Shown in pieces: positions 9,779 through 21,287 of a stretch of DNA of 64,000 nt. A program made the position numbers and the translations under genes. The stretch is from assembly GCA_039704465.1 (NCBI GenBank), contig JASFAU010000007.1, forward strand, positions 186,001 through 250,000, in the 5' to 3' direction. The notes under the pieces are model-generated. The model was not told the origin of the DNA and did no database searches. It was given only the letters and a program-made list of their open reading frames with translations. The stretch's first letter is position 1, and each line of letters begins with the position of its first letter. The DNA is from Plasmodiophora brassicae (lineage: Eukaryota > Endomyxa > Phytomyxea > Plasmodiophorida > Plasmodiophoridae).

Positions 9779-12744
9779 ATGGCGTCATCGGACAGCATTA
9801 GCCGCCTACTAAGGGATTGGAATGGCGTGCGAGACGCTGGCGTTGAACTGGTGAAATCGACGAGGACGTCCGAGGAGCAGGCGCTGGGCCACTGCCTTCA
9901 GGGCGATGCAGCGCTGTATCTTCAGAAGGATGTGTTGGCCGCTTCAGAATTCTACAATAAGGCCGTCCATCTGTGCGAATCCATCCACGTCAGCGTATTT
10001 CGTCCAACTATTTATCTGCATCTTACATCGTTACGCGCAGGACGCCCACTTACGGTTGGCCTGCATCGCTATGTTCGGGGCGGCTCCTTTTGAATTTGAC
10101 GGATGCGGCTATTCGACGGTCTCATTGAGAGCGATGGGCGACAATACGATCCGGAGAGGTATCGAGATCCTCAGCCAGGTCAAGCTGCCTGGTGGAGCGC
10201 AATGCATCTACCGGACCGGTGAAGGTGATCAGTGTCCATTAGCAATCGGGTGTACAGTGCCCTAACCGGCCCTTTCAGCCGTCAGGCGAATCCCAGACCG
10301 CTGGATCCTGCTGTTGCAGAGTCTGACTCTGCGAGCGATGCTGCAGGAACGGTTGCATAACTACGCGGATGCGCATGCTCAGTATGTCGAAGTGTGGAAG
10401 TCATTGATCATGCCCCATCTTTCGCTTGCGACTCGGCCTGAGGATACGAACGATCGAGACGACAGACTGCAGAGCGCTGGCAATGCCAGGGTCGCTTCTG
10501 TTGTTAACGGTTTGTCCGTTGTCGTCGTCCTGCATGATTATTCTAAGCGTCTGCATAGTGGCGATTGCTTCCATAACTGGAAAGTGTCGAACAATGGCGA
10601 AGCTAGGAAATTATGCTGGGTTCCTGGAAACGTTTCGACGCGTCTGCACTCGCAGTGAAGCGTCGTCAGATCAGCGAATACGACAAGGCGTTCTTGTACG
10701 GTGTGCAGAACTTCTCGTCTTCTACAATTTGAAGCTGTACAATCTCTACGCCGCATCGCCACACGTCAGTTGTTTGCACCTTGCTGCTTCGTTCGTTCCA
10801 TTCAGAGTGGTATAGTACGATGGTGCGTCGAAGTCAAAGGATGCATTGCCGCGTTCGCCATTCGAGGAGGCGGTCATGCAAGTCGCATGTGCCATCAACG
10901 GCCCCGCAGCGGATCATTGCATTGCGCGGCATGCAAGGCGAATTTTAAGTTTGATCTGGTGCATGTCGGGGAACTTCGTCGCAATCACCGATCTGTATCG
11001 TGACGCGATTGCTGTTGAATTGAATAATCCGGACCTATGGGCCACAAGAGCCATGGCGCTAATGTGCGCGGGCGATTACGTTGAGGCGTTTCTCGCGCTC
11101 AAAATGTCGCTGCAGCTTGAACCGGGTCACGTCCTTCGTCTGCTGCTTGCCTCCAAAGTCTCCATGAACTACTTGTCGAGCTCACAACAAGCGCATGAGT
11201 TTGCGAACCAAGCCCTGGAACTCTGTCCCAAAGACCATCCCTTGCGTTACGTTGCAGAATATGCTTCTGGTACTGCTGCAAGCCGATATGCGTACGAGGT
11301 TTGGCGCCGGGTGTCGTGACTCGCATCGGTTCACCCTGATGGTTGGGATTAACCTCAGATTTGGACCTTTTCGAGACGGAAGCACTATCAGCAGCTGTCG
11401 TTACGCTCTCTGACATCATCTGCGAAGGCCCGGCCTCGTGACCAGCCTGTCGTTTTCAGTTTAGCAGCGATTCATGCAGATATTCGCGAGGTTCGTGTCC
11501 AGGACTCCTTGTGGTCCCCTGGTTCTGAATGGGTTGCTCCCAGGTTGAGACTGCTATCCGACTTTGCAAATATTGCCTATCGCTGAATACCAACCACCCC
11601 CACTGCTGGCAGCTGCTAGCTCTTCTGATGTCGTCGCAGAAGAAGTACGCTGACGCGCTCGACGTCTGCAACGTCGGGTTGGCAGAATGTGGTCCGGACC
11701 ACCAGTGGTACACCCTTGTGTGAGCTTTGGCGGCGTATCTGTCTAATTCGAAAACGCAGTACATTTCGCTATACAAAAGCCCGAATACTATGCGCCCAAC
11801 TGTATTCTGAGGAGCTTACCGAACAAGAGTTGAGGTCCACAATCACAAGAACTGTGTCCGCCTTTGTGGACGTTGTCGAACTGTTGTTCCGTGAGTCCAT
11901 CACGTACGTTCAAATTGGCCAGTGGTCCTTCCCCACACTGGACCGGGACAGGCCATTATTGTCTTCTGGAGTGCCAGAGACCTCGTTGGCGTTGCCTCCT
12001 CAGTGTAAGTTCATCGGCCCCGCCTTCGCATTGGCTGTGATACATTGCGTGCACAGTGCTCCGAATGTATTCAAGTACGGCGCTGAAGATGGATGATCCG
12101 AATGCCATCAAGTACCGGACACTGCTCTCGTTGGGGGAGTTTTACGAATTCGTTTCAAGAGCGTGCTCTCTTACGGAACTTCTTGTACACGCTTTCATCG
12201 CCATCGACGCGGCGAGAGAGATGGGATCGTCTTCTTGGATGCCAGACATTCTTGCCAAGGTAACAAGTGGCAACCGACGCCGTGTCCATGGGACTGACCT
12301 AGCTGTTGGCAGAGAGCTAGACTCTCTGAAAACGCAAACGACCTGGACACAGCCGTGTCGGACTACGAAAGCGCTTTGGCGTTCGATGGCAGCCACACAG
12401 AGGCCCTCACGCGAATGGGTGCCATCCACAACAAGGTGCCAGTTCTGGATTCGCAGTTCGATGGCGCTGCTAACACGTTGCAGATGCATCGAAGCGTAAT
12501 CGCACACGAGTCGCTGACGTCTGCATTGAGGATCGATTCGACGTTACATGAGACCTGGTTAGCGTAGAGTGCGTCAATGCGAATCCCGCCTGAACGGTGT
12601 CCGTTCTTGAACAGGTTTGAGATGGGCGTAGCTCTGGAATCGCAGGGGAAGTTCAAGCAGGCCAGTGAGGCCTTGCTGACGGCGCTCGAGCTGGAACGAA
12701 CTTCGCCCGCCGATTCATTCTACAGCATTCCTAGAAGAATATAG
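9779..12744 (+). CDS. TTC7-like tetratricopeptide protein (PI4K complex scaffold)
   Basis: Many short exons; I give the span, not exact exon ends. It starts at 9779 (MASSDSISRLLRDW) and ends with TAG at 12742-12744. TPR-like helices recur: LYLQKDVLAASEFYNKAVHL, LWATRAMALMCAGDYVEAFL, ALKMSLQLEPGHVLRLLLAS, AIRLCKYCLSLNTNHPHCWQ and AVSDYESALAFDGSHTEALT. The C-terminus (FKQASEALLTALELERTSP...IPRR) closely follows the characteristic end of TTC7 proteins. In animals and yeast (Ypp1) TTC7 holds the PI4KIII-alpha complex at the plasma membrane with EFR3. The gene is head-to-head with the unknown gene at 9145-9746. A generic TPR protein is the main alternative, but the C-terminal match argues for TTC7. 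Confidence 0.78.
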
Positions 12745-13695
12745 GTTTAACGTCGGTTGTTTATACGTGTCAAGTATCCACGGTTGCGACTACTATGTGA
12801 TTCCACCAACGCTATATCCACGAAAGGCGCGCGTGGAAGTGTGCTTTGTATTTGTGGCTTTTGGGAGCTCGAGATCGGGAAGAGAAGGTCGCTTCATTTG
12901 GCGGTCTCATTCAGGCAGGACCCGTTGACGTGACCCGCGCTTGCAGGAATGGGGTCGATCGACGCACTGGTCGGCTAGGCCTGCCCGAACGCAGCGCTCA
13001 CATGGCCGCTGGTAGTTGCATCCCAGCTTGTGGTGATGGCAATACACGCACGCGAACCTGCAAGCGCCCAGCTCTCAGCATTGCTTCAAAAACGGCGGCC
13101 ATTCCAGAAACGGGGACGTACCGTGTCTGGTAACGCGGATGGAGAGGCTGTCGATCGGACGCGGACAGTGGAACCCGGACGTCAAAGGTTGCTTCCTGCA
13201 GGCGAACCGGGTATGCTGCTACAGCGCCCGCAGCGTATTGGAACGGAATCGCGGGGACTTCGCTGTCGGGCGTCGTGAAGACGGCGGCTGAGCTGAACAC
13301 CATGGTGACGCAAACCACCATATGACCCTCCGAGGAGTGCCCCGGGTCCCATATGTGGGAGCCGCCGGCGATACGCAGAATGGCGCAAGGCCCGATGGCC
13401 ACAGATGAAGTGCGGGCTGAACGAGCCGGACGATTGTTTCACAGCCTTAGGTCCGTTTTTGTCCAGCAGCCACCATGTTGAAACCGGGTCCAGCTACTAC
13501 TGACTCGGTCGTAACGCTGCGAACGTGATGATCCGACATTGTTCGGCGCCCATCCAGACAGCCGTGGCATCCGTATGGGAACGCCACAGCGCCGCCCCGG
13601 GGAGTTCGCGATCGTTCTAGAACGACATCGGGTTTCGGGCGCATGACGGCACGGAGCCAGGCGTCCCGATCGAGAAGGCATCCATACCGCTATCG
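12745..13695. other. About 950 bp without a recognised gene
   Basis: Between TTC7 and the DEP-domain gene are only short overlapping open frames. The best is on the minus strand, 12998-13402 (134 aa), with a hydrophobic patch (MVVCVTMVFSSAAVF). It has no recognisable domain and no clear partner exons. I see no repeat, tRNA or transposon motif here. Confidence 0.4.
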
Positions 13696-15782
13696 ATGTT
13701 CGCGGTGACGGCGCCTGGGTCCGTTCCCGAGCGCAATGACGACGACTTTGAGTGCTCCTGGTCCATGGCTGGCAACTGGCAGACGCTGAGCCCGGTGCAG
13801 CGTTCCGCCGATTCGATCAGCTGGTTGAATGCTGTGTTGTCCCGCCCGAACGATGTGACCGCATCATCCACCAGCGCGTCTCGCACGACGTCTTCCCTTC
13901 AGTCGCGGCTCTGCGCTCTGGCAGAGCCCCTGCTGGCCGACGCCAACCTGGACGCCATTCTATCCGGCGTCACGTTGACGCCCGATCACGTCTCCGGCGT
14001 TGTGTCCGGGTTTCCCGACGACGCGTCGCTCCTCCTGGCGTTGCTCGAGAACGTGTCCGGCGGTGTGGGGTCCACCCTGCATAAGACCGACCAGGAGCTC
14101 GGGCTGGACGCCACCAAGGCCGACACCGTTCGCCGCGTGCACCGCCTGCTGACCAGGGCGATCCTGTCCCCTGCGTTCGTCACCGGCGACTGCGTCCGCC
14201 TGGCTCTTGCCGCCCCCGGTACCCAACCCATCGCCGTCATCCTCGCCTGGGTCCTACACGAGCGCCATCGACGCTCGCATGGGTGCAGATCCCATCCCGA
14301 CCCGACTTGCACGACCTGTGCGACTTTCCTCGACGCGTACGTGCGCTTTACGCGCGCGCACATCACACCCGTCTTCTCCCCGAAGGTGACCAGGGTCCCC
14401 CGGATGTTCCCAGGCGGTATCTGACACGCGCGGCGCAGATGGCGGGAGCGCTGCTGGCGATCTGTGTCCTGGTGGACCCAGTGGAGTACGTGCGCGCGCT
14501 CGAAGACGGGCCCGCTGGGGGCAGAAGCGCCGGGCACCTCACCTTCTGCAGCGTGGAGCGTGCGGCGCTATGGGACCCGTACTTTGTTGCCGTGTCGAAG
14601 GCGTCCCGATCGCTGAAACGGGCGGCGCTGGGGGACCTGGTCGCCCTGGTCGACAACAGGCAGAATTGCACAAAGATCACGACGACGGTCCCCGACTGGC
14701 ACGTGCAGCCGCTGACGCTGCTGAAGGCGGTCAGCGCCGCCGGCGATGACGAATCGGTGGCGTCGATCCATGCGGTCGTGTCGGCACTGCTGGCCAACCT
14801 GTTCCTTACGACGCCCCGGTTCCGGCCCGCGCTCGAGGTCGTCCTCGAGTTCGCCGAGCGAAAGAACAGCGTCGAGACCGCTCGCGTCATCGCTACAAAG
14901 TTCCTTCAGCGTCTCGCACCGAATCGTAACGTCGACAGTGTCGGGAGCATGACCCGTCGCCGACCCGTCGCCTATTAGGGTTCTCCAGCAGTACGCACGC
15001 GGTGGAATGGAACAACATGGTCGACGTCGCCGAACTGGTCCGCGACCAGATCTTCTGCAACGCGCCATCGTTCTCTCTGTCAGGTCGGTGCCCGATGGCG
15101 CCATGTCGCGTCACGACCCGTGATGTGACACGAGACGCGCACAGGGCCGTTCCAGGGCGTGGGCGGGTTTCGCCTAACCGCAGCGGGAAAGCACGACCCG
15201 CTGGACAGCGACCTTGCGCTGGCGACGACCACCCTGCTGCGGGCAATAGGTTGCTACAGCAGGTCGTCCCGGTTGGACGAGAAGAGGGTTGGCGGGCCGG
15301 GCAAGGCGGCTGCGATCTGCGATGCGCTGGAAGACGCCCGGCTGCTGCTGCGGATCGTCCCGATCAAGGTCAAGGACGCCGGTAACCAGCACGATCTGGT
15401 CGAGGCGATCGGCGAGTTCGCCACCGGCATGTTCTTCCCGAAGCGCATGGCGAAGGCGCTGCGACGGGCGGCGCTGCTGCCCATCAGGCATCGCGTCCCC
15501 GACAGCCTGGTCGACGAGGTCCTCGACGAGCAGGGCGCCCTGGTCCCGTTGACCGTCCGGCACCTACGCGAGTCGATCGAGGCCACGTCGCACGTGCGCA
15601 TGTTCAAGACGTACTCGGGGTGGATGGCGTCGACGTTCGTCAACGTCATCGTGGACCGGGGCCTGTCGGCACGGTCGGCCGTCCGGATCGGGATCTTCCT
15701 GCAGAGCGCAGGACTGGTACGACCGGTGCGCCGGCAGGACGCTGTCTTCTCGAACGACAATGAGCTGTTCCAGTTCGAGTGA
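13696..15782 (+). CDS. Protein with C-terminal DEP domain
   Basis: Four exons, 13696-14385, 14439-14925, 14979-15083 and 15184-15782, total 1881 nt and 626 aa with every junction in frame. The introns are 53, 53 and 100 nt. The last ~85 residues match a DEP domain: HVRMFKTYSGWMASTFVNVI, LSARSAVRIGIFLQSAGLV and a terminal FSNDNELFQFE, corresponding to the usual ...F.D...LYRF ending. DEP domains bind membranes or receptors in G-protein and phosphoinositide signalling. The long N-terminal region (~1-540) is helical and Leu/Ala/Asp-rich, possibly HEAT-like, and I do not recognise it. The protein ends right after the DEP domain. The 3' gene is convergent, 115 bp away. Confidence 0.7.
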
Positions 15783-15897
15783 TGGCACGCTTCGTTGTGA
15801 TTGTGCATACCGTACATAGAACACATAGGTATATGATTATAACGATTCGCAGATGTCGCCGCGGTTAGAACCCATCAGACAACGAACCCGGGGGGCC

Positions 15898-16869
15898 TTA
15901 GTTTGCGCCGCGTTTGACGACTTCAATCCAGTACCCATCCGGGTCCAGGATGAACGCCAGGCCCTTCATGCGCCCGTCATCGGGCTTCTTCTGGAACGCC
16001 ACGCCGCACCGCTCCATTTCGGCGCATGCCTCGTACACGTCGTCGACCATGATGGCCAGATGGCCAAAGCCGCGCGGGTCGACGTTCCCGTTGTGGTACT
16101 TGACTTCGGGTTCATCGGCAATGGTAAGCTCGAGGAGTTGCCCTGGATACGAGAAGAGCCTCGTGCGCGCGGCTTCATCGGGGACGTGATCGGTCGGCGG
16201 CAGCCCGCTTCCCAGATAGTAGGACCAGTAACGTTCGCCAGGGACATATGTCGCATGCAGCAGGTGGAACCCGCAGATCTTCTGGTAGAACTCGAGGCTC
16301 CTGGCAATGTCAGCGACTCGAAGCATGGCGTGGTGGAACGACGACGTGGACGGCCCGGGCGATGGCGTTCCCGATCGCTGGAGAACTTCCACCCGGTACC
16401 CATCAGGGTCGACGGCGAACGCGTAGTTACAACCCTTTGACGGTTCTTTGTCGAAACGAACGCCGTCGCCGATCATGCGATGGCATTGCCCAGACAGGTC
16501 GTCGACGAGGAACCCCAGGTGGCCGAACCCCAGCGGGGGCGTATTCCCAGCGTGATACGAGAATTCGGGGTCGTTCTCCGTGCCATGATTATGGGTCAGC
16601 TCCAGGCAGCATCCATAGTCGCCCGATTTCAGGTACTCCCGACCGTAGACGTCGGGCGGCGTGCCCGGCGGCACCGTCACCAGGAAGTACAGCGAGAAAT
16701 CGGAGAAATCCCGTTTCTCGATCAGGCGCATCGCGAAGTGCTTCTCGTAGAACGGGACGGAGCGGCGCGGGTCGCGAACCCGTAGCATGACCTGGTTCAG
16801 CGTGAACCGCCCCGCCAGCGCCGACATCGCCGGCGTCACCTTCATCGCGTCGCTCGCCTGCACGACCAT
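15898..16869 (-). CDS. GLO1: Two-domain glyoxalase I (lactoylglutathione lyase)
   Basis: One exon, 323 aa from the ATG at 16869; the frame runs on to 16896 but without ATG. Two tandem VOC-fold domains are visible, ~25-160 and ~175-320. Each has the family signature (RSVPFYEKHF...MRL and RSLEFYQKICGFHLL), GFGHLGFLVDD and GFGHLAIMVDD, and an end motif (DPDGYRVEVLQ and DPDGYWIEVVK). Metal ligands expected in each domain are present: Gln/Glu/His/Glu in the first and His/Glu/His/Glu in the second. It should convert the methylglyoxal-glutathione hemithioacetal to S-lactoylglutathione in the cytosol. Fused tandem forms are known from yeast, plants and apicomplexans. N-terminal ~20 residues could be a weak organelle leader. 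Confidence 0.93.
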   Translation of the reverse strand: MVVQASDAMKVTPAMSALAGRFTLNQVMLRVRDPRRSVPFYEKHFAMRLIEKRDFSDFSLYFLVTVPPGTPPDVYGREYLKSGDYGCCLELTHNHGTENDPEFSYHAGNTPPLGFGHLGFLVDDLSGQCHRMIGDGVRFDKEPSKGCNYAFAVDPDGYRVEVLQRSGTPSPGPSTSSFHHAMLRVADIARSLEFYQKICGFHLLHATYVPGERYWSYYLGSGLPPTDHVPDEAARTRLFSYPGQLLELTIADEPEVKYHNGNVDPRGFGHLAIMVDDVYEACAEMERCGVAFQKKPDDGRMKGLAFILDPDGYWIEVVKRGAN

Positions 16870-17074
16870 CTGCCGCGCACCCCGGTTCAAACCCAAATTG
16901 GGGGGCCCTGTTTGTACATAAGACGTCCGTCATCACGCCCGTCGTTGCGCGCAAGGCCCCCAATTCCTTACAAGGTGGCCAATTGCCGACCTTCCCGTTG
17001 TACACGTCATCGTCTCATCGACGACGCTTCGTTTTGCATTGCCACGGAGACGGGGTCAACAACCGCAAGGAGCG

Positions 17075-18459
17075 ATGTCAACTGTGAAGGCGATCCGGTG
17101 GGCGATCCCGACAGACGTTCAGGCCGCCGTCGGCGATGCGGGCCTGCTTACGCCGGGGCATGTGAGCTCATGGCGCGAGAAGGGGTACGCGCTCGTTCAG
17201 GGTCTGCTTCCGGACGACCTCGTCACGGCGTGCAGGTGCGTGCGCGCTCATGGGGCACCTGGACGTCGCGTCTACAGCGTCTACAACAGGGAGGAAGCCA
17301 TCCAGGCATTGCAGACGCACAACGCTGAAGACTTTGGGTCGGGAGGGAAATTGTACATGACGCAACGGGAACGTGCGAGGCGAGGTGCTCAATGTGGGAC
17401 ATTAGGGAATTTCCCACATGCCTGGGACGGTGCGATGAGATCCCGTTGCACCCGAACCTGATCAGGGCGGCGGCGCAGTTGCTGGGCACGGTCGTGACCG
17501 ACCTTCGCCTAATCCAGTCGGACATCTGGCCGAAACGCGGTGTCGAATGTTCGAAAGTGGGCGGGCAGTCGAATAACGACCAGCGCATGCACTGCGATTA
17601 TGGCAACAACACGCTCCTGCACCCTCCTGGTATATACGAAGCACGGCAACGATGCCCCCAGTTGGTGTTGACGAGATTCAGGTTGGTACGAGCCCGAATG
17701 TGTTGCCATGATCGTGTACCTCTCCGATGTGGACGATTGCGGTGGTGGGACAGCGGTCAGTCCACGACGCGGCAGTGATGACCCGGCGTACGAGTACCCA
17801 CTCGTCGCCATGCCCGGGTACGGAGGGATCCCGTTTGTCAACGACCGTACAGCGTGTGAGCAGTACATGGCCGATCACCATCCCGACTACTTCCAGCTGC
17901 GACAAGGCCTATACGAACGGGAACTTCACGTCAAGTTTCGCATGGGGACTGTCCTTCTGTACAGGTCTGCAGCGCTGCCGAATCGTCTTTAACAGTGCAT
18001 TAACAAAGAGTCGTCCCAGGCATGACGTTTGGCACCGCGGTACCCCCGTTAAACCTGGCGCGCTGCGAGTCGTTGCGAACCTTGGGTACAAACGTGCGGA
18101 TGCACACTGGGTATCCGTTTGGAATCGTGGCTGGGCCAAGAACATGTAACCTGACGATGCTTTCCACATGGGCATCAGCAGGGCATTGATAGGACACCGG
18201 CAGGTACTGGTATTCGACGCCAATCATGGAGAAGATTGTCGCAACCGCATCTGTCGAACAGCGCGCCCTGCTGGGCATCCCGCCGCCCGGGCACCGCTAC
18301 TGGACACCAACGACCATCAACGCCGCCGTCGCCCGCTATGGCGTGTTCGGCTTCGATCCAGCACCATACATCGCCACTCTGCCGCCCGGATCCGCCTCCT
18401 CAAGTAAGGCACCGCGCCCACAACAGGCCACGGTTGACGTCTCTGCGCCCCGGGCTTGA
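17075..18459 (+). CDS. Phytanoyl-CoA dioxygenase (PhyH) family protein
   Basis: Several short exons; span given. It starts at 17075 (MSTVKAIRWAIPTD). The order fits PhyH enzymes, Fe(II)/2-oxoglutarate oxygenases: SWREKGYALVQGLLPDDLV near the start, the metal-binding HxD in MHCDYGNN, AMIVYLSDVDDCGGGTAVSP, the distal His in DVWHRGTPVKPG and an Arg (GALRVV) for 2-oxoglutarate. The tail (VEQRALLGIPPPGHRYWT...INAAVARYGVF) is typical of a PhyH subgroup. Substrate cannot be told; no peroxisomal targeting end is seen. The 2OG triad appears complete. Exon boundaries within 17240-17690 and 17980-18240 are uncertain. Confidence 0.8.
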
Positions 18460-18722
18460 AACCACTGCATTGTGAGCGTGCGGGGTTCCCTGCCACCGCA
18501 CTCGAAGGGGACACCCGGACCCAGTACAGTACCAGTGAATCTATCGCTCGGGACGTGACGTAGTCGTTGGACGTTTTGGCGCGTGCGGCGTGTCCCAGCA
18601 AGGGACGAGGGGGGACAAGGGTGTTACATGGGCACGCAGGCAAAATAGGGACCCGGCTTCAAACTGGGTTCGCACGCGTCAGTCACGTTTGCACGTGGCA
18701 CGAACGAAGGGCGGCGCCGGTC

Positions 18723-21162
18723 ATGGGTTGCGGGGTCGGCCGGTTGTGGGTCTTTCTGGTCGGTGCTGTCTGTCTTTTGGGCACCCGGGCAGCTGCGCTC
18801 GGCGTCGTCGAACGGCTGATCGTCATCCGGGACCAGCTCGAGGTTCGCCGGACGGACTTCATCATCTCGGCAATCCAGCAGATCGACGACATCATCGCCG
18901 AGTTAAGCCTATCGGACCCTGTACTGATGACCTGTGAATGCTGGCTCGTCGGAATCGTGTAACGTTGCTCGGCTTGTTTCCAGGGACCGTCTGCGACGAA
19001 GGGCAAATCCGTCGGGTTCCACGACAATTTTGCCAGAGATGACAGCTCTCGATTCAGCTTCATTTCGGTACGGTGCTCAGTTGTATTCGCAATGCAACCT
19101 GCTTTTGAACAGTGATGTTCCAGACCGCTGCCTTATCGGAGGACGCGTTCCTGATGACGCCAGGAACGCCACGGAGAGATTACAACTTCCTCTATCAGGA
19201 GTTTGAGGAGATGGAGACAAAATTGAAGGCCGCCAACCAGAAAGTAGAGGAACTTCACGTGAGTCGATTCATTGCATCGTGTGGGCCAATGCTTACATTT
19301 CGTTGTAGGAGCGATGTCTTGAGCTGGAAGAGGAGCTGCGGAACAAGGTTGTCCTCGTCTGCATTGTCATAATTCGCGAACTGAAACACGAACTCATGAG
19401 CAGAGACTTGCTGAAGGCGACCAAGTTTCTGGGCCTACAGAAACAGGTGGGCAGACTGTTACAGCCGAGGTAGAAGCGCTCCGGTCCGTTCGATGGCGAG
19501 GGCGGTATCTGATCCTTGTCGTGCGAAGGAACATTATAGGATGCCCTCGCACACCACGAGTCCGTCCTTGGACGGGGATGTCAGTGTCAATTTCATCGTT
19601 ACGGTCTGTATGCCCCTGACCGACCGCGTGCAAACAGACTGGGCGTGTCCCTGTAAAGGCGGCATCGAACGGTATGCCTGCTCATTTTTTCACGATGAAG
19701 CGCGTATGTTATATGAGTCGACGAAAGTACGATGGAACTATCTCTGATGGCCGACGCTCACAGGACTTGATGGAGAGATCAAAAGCACTTGAAAAGTGTC
19801 TCGACACTCTTGATCAAAAGAGCGCCGTCGAATCTAAGCTGAATGCGGTGGGTGAATGTTCAACGCAGACAAATTCACGTTGACACATCTGTAGGAGATT
19901 ACGGAGAAGACGAATCTGCTTCAGCACATCGATGTACGTTTGTACATTCGCTCGAGTGCATAATCTGAATGTTTGGCCAAATAGCGCTTCCACCAAGATA
20001 GAATGACCAAGATGGAGAACGAAATGGGCCAAGCTGTGGTTCAGTTGCGACAGTGTGAGGAGCGGGAGCAGAAAGTGCATAAAAAGTTGTCGACGTCCCT
20101 CTCGGAACTGGATGGCGCAAGAAGATTCATTGATCGGCTGCGTCAACGAGCAACAGGTGCTGATGCGGACAGGCAGCGCCTGCTTGCCTCTATCGCTGAA
20201 ATGACGGTTCGCGTATGCTGCATTTGCTGCGATAACATCGTTGGTGACGCTGCGTTAGGAAGCTTCCAAGCGGCGGGAGACGCAGCAGCAAATGATCGTT
20301 GATTGTCTCGAACAAGAACGCGAGCAACTCAAACGGGTGAGTCGTCCGGCGCTCGCTGCGCCGCTCATTGTCTGACCTTTCCAGTTGAACGATATCGCCG
20401 CGGTGGCCCACCTGGAAGAGAAGACACAGCTGCAATCGGTATGCCTATACTTGCCCACTACGATCTGATACTGATTGACTGTGTGGGCTCAAGGGACTTG
20501 CTAAGGCGATGCAGTCTCACGCCAGGGATTGCGAGTTCGAGCAGAAATGTCGTACTCTCCAGCAGCAGCTCGAGGAGGTCCACAAGGTGGTATCCGGCGT
20601 CTCCGTACTTGGTAACCGAATGGTCATCTCTGTTATCCAGGCTATAAACCAGAGTGCTTCCGATCGTGCATCCAGCGCTGAAGAGCACACTCGTTCAACA
20701 CAGAGACTTGCTGCTGAAATTGATCAGCTGAAGATTGTATGCCATCGTGCTTGAAAATATGTCGTTCGTACGTCTGAATTTATGCTCTTAGTCACTCGAC
20801 GAGTGTCGCGCTGATGTTCATGATCGACAACAGGAGATTGATCGTATGGGATCCCTTGCAGGGATGCATGAGGCACAATGCAACGTCTGATGGCATGATA
20901 TCCGCCTCGACGTGTTCTGCTTACATATCCGTCGCTTGTGTAGAGTCTATCAGGGAGTCTGGTAAACGCCACCGCGACGATTACGGCCAAGGATACTGAG
21001 ATCGACTCCCTGAAGCGGGTCCGTATCTGTCGCAATGAGTTAGTCGCAACCGGCTCAACGGATTGGCAGGAATTGAATCGCGCACGAGATGCGACGAAGA
21101 ACATCGAGGTTCAGCTGGAAGGAATGAGGAACGCGATCCTCAGCTTTCACAGCGGCAAGTAA
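18723..21162 (+). CDS. Coiled-coil protein with signal-like N-terminus, many exons
   Basis: At least ten small exons with ~50-60-nt introns. The first exon gives a hydrophobic leader (LWVFLVGAVCLLGTRAAA) and IIAELSL. After a spliced linker (GKSVGFHDNFARDDSSRFSF) come heptad-rich stretches: YNFLYQEFEEMETKLKAANQ, DLMERSKALEKCLDTLDQ, MTKMENEMGQAVVQLRQCEE and ARRFIDRLRQRATGADADRQ. It ends LEGMRNAILSFHSGK. The first three junctions are all phase 0. A signal peptide in front of a long coiled coil is unusual. The leader could be read differently if the true start is in a later exon (ATG near 19030). No family recognised; some resemblance to centrosomal or cytoskeletal rods is only general. Confidence 0.55.
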
Positions 21163-21287
21163 CAATTGGCATTACGGTCGGCCTTAAGACCTGCCATCAT
21201 CGTCCTGTTCATTGTACTACGTTATTCATTGTTGTTTGTTATCCGTCCCCTGACAGGTCGGTCAGTGCCGACGTTCATTATGGTAGT

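Noticed and set aside
12998..13402. 134-residue minus-strand frame as a gene
   Set aside because: No domain, no supporting exons, and equally long competing frames on the other strand. Kept only as a note in the intergenic entry.
16867..16910. Second tRNA-like B box (GGTTCAAACCC)
   Set aside because: Sits at the 5' end of the glyoxalase I frame; no cloverleaf could be drawn.
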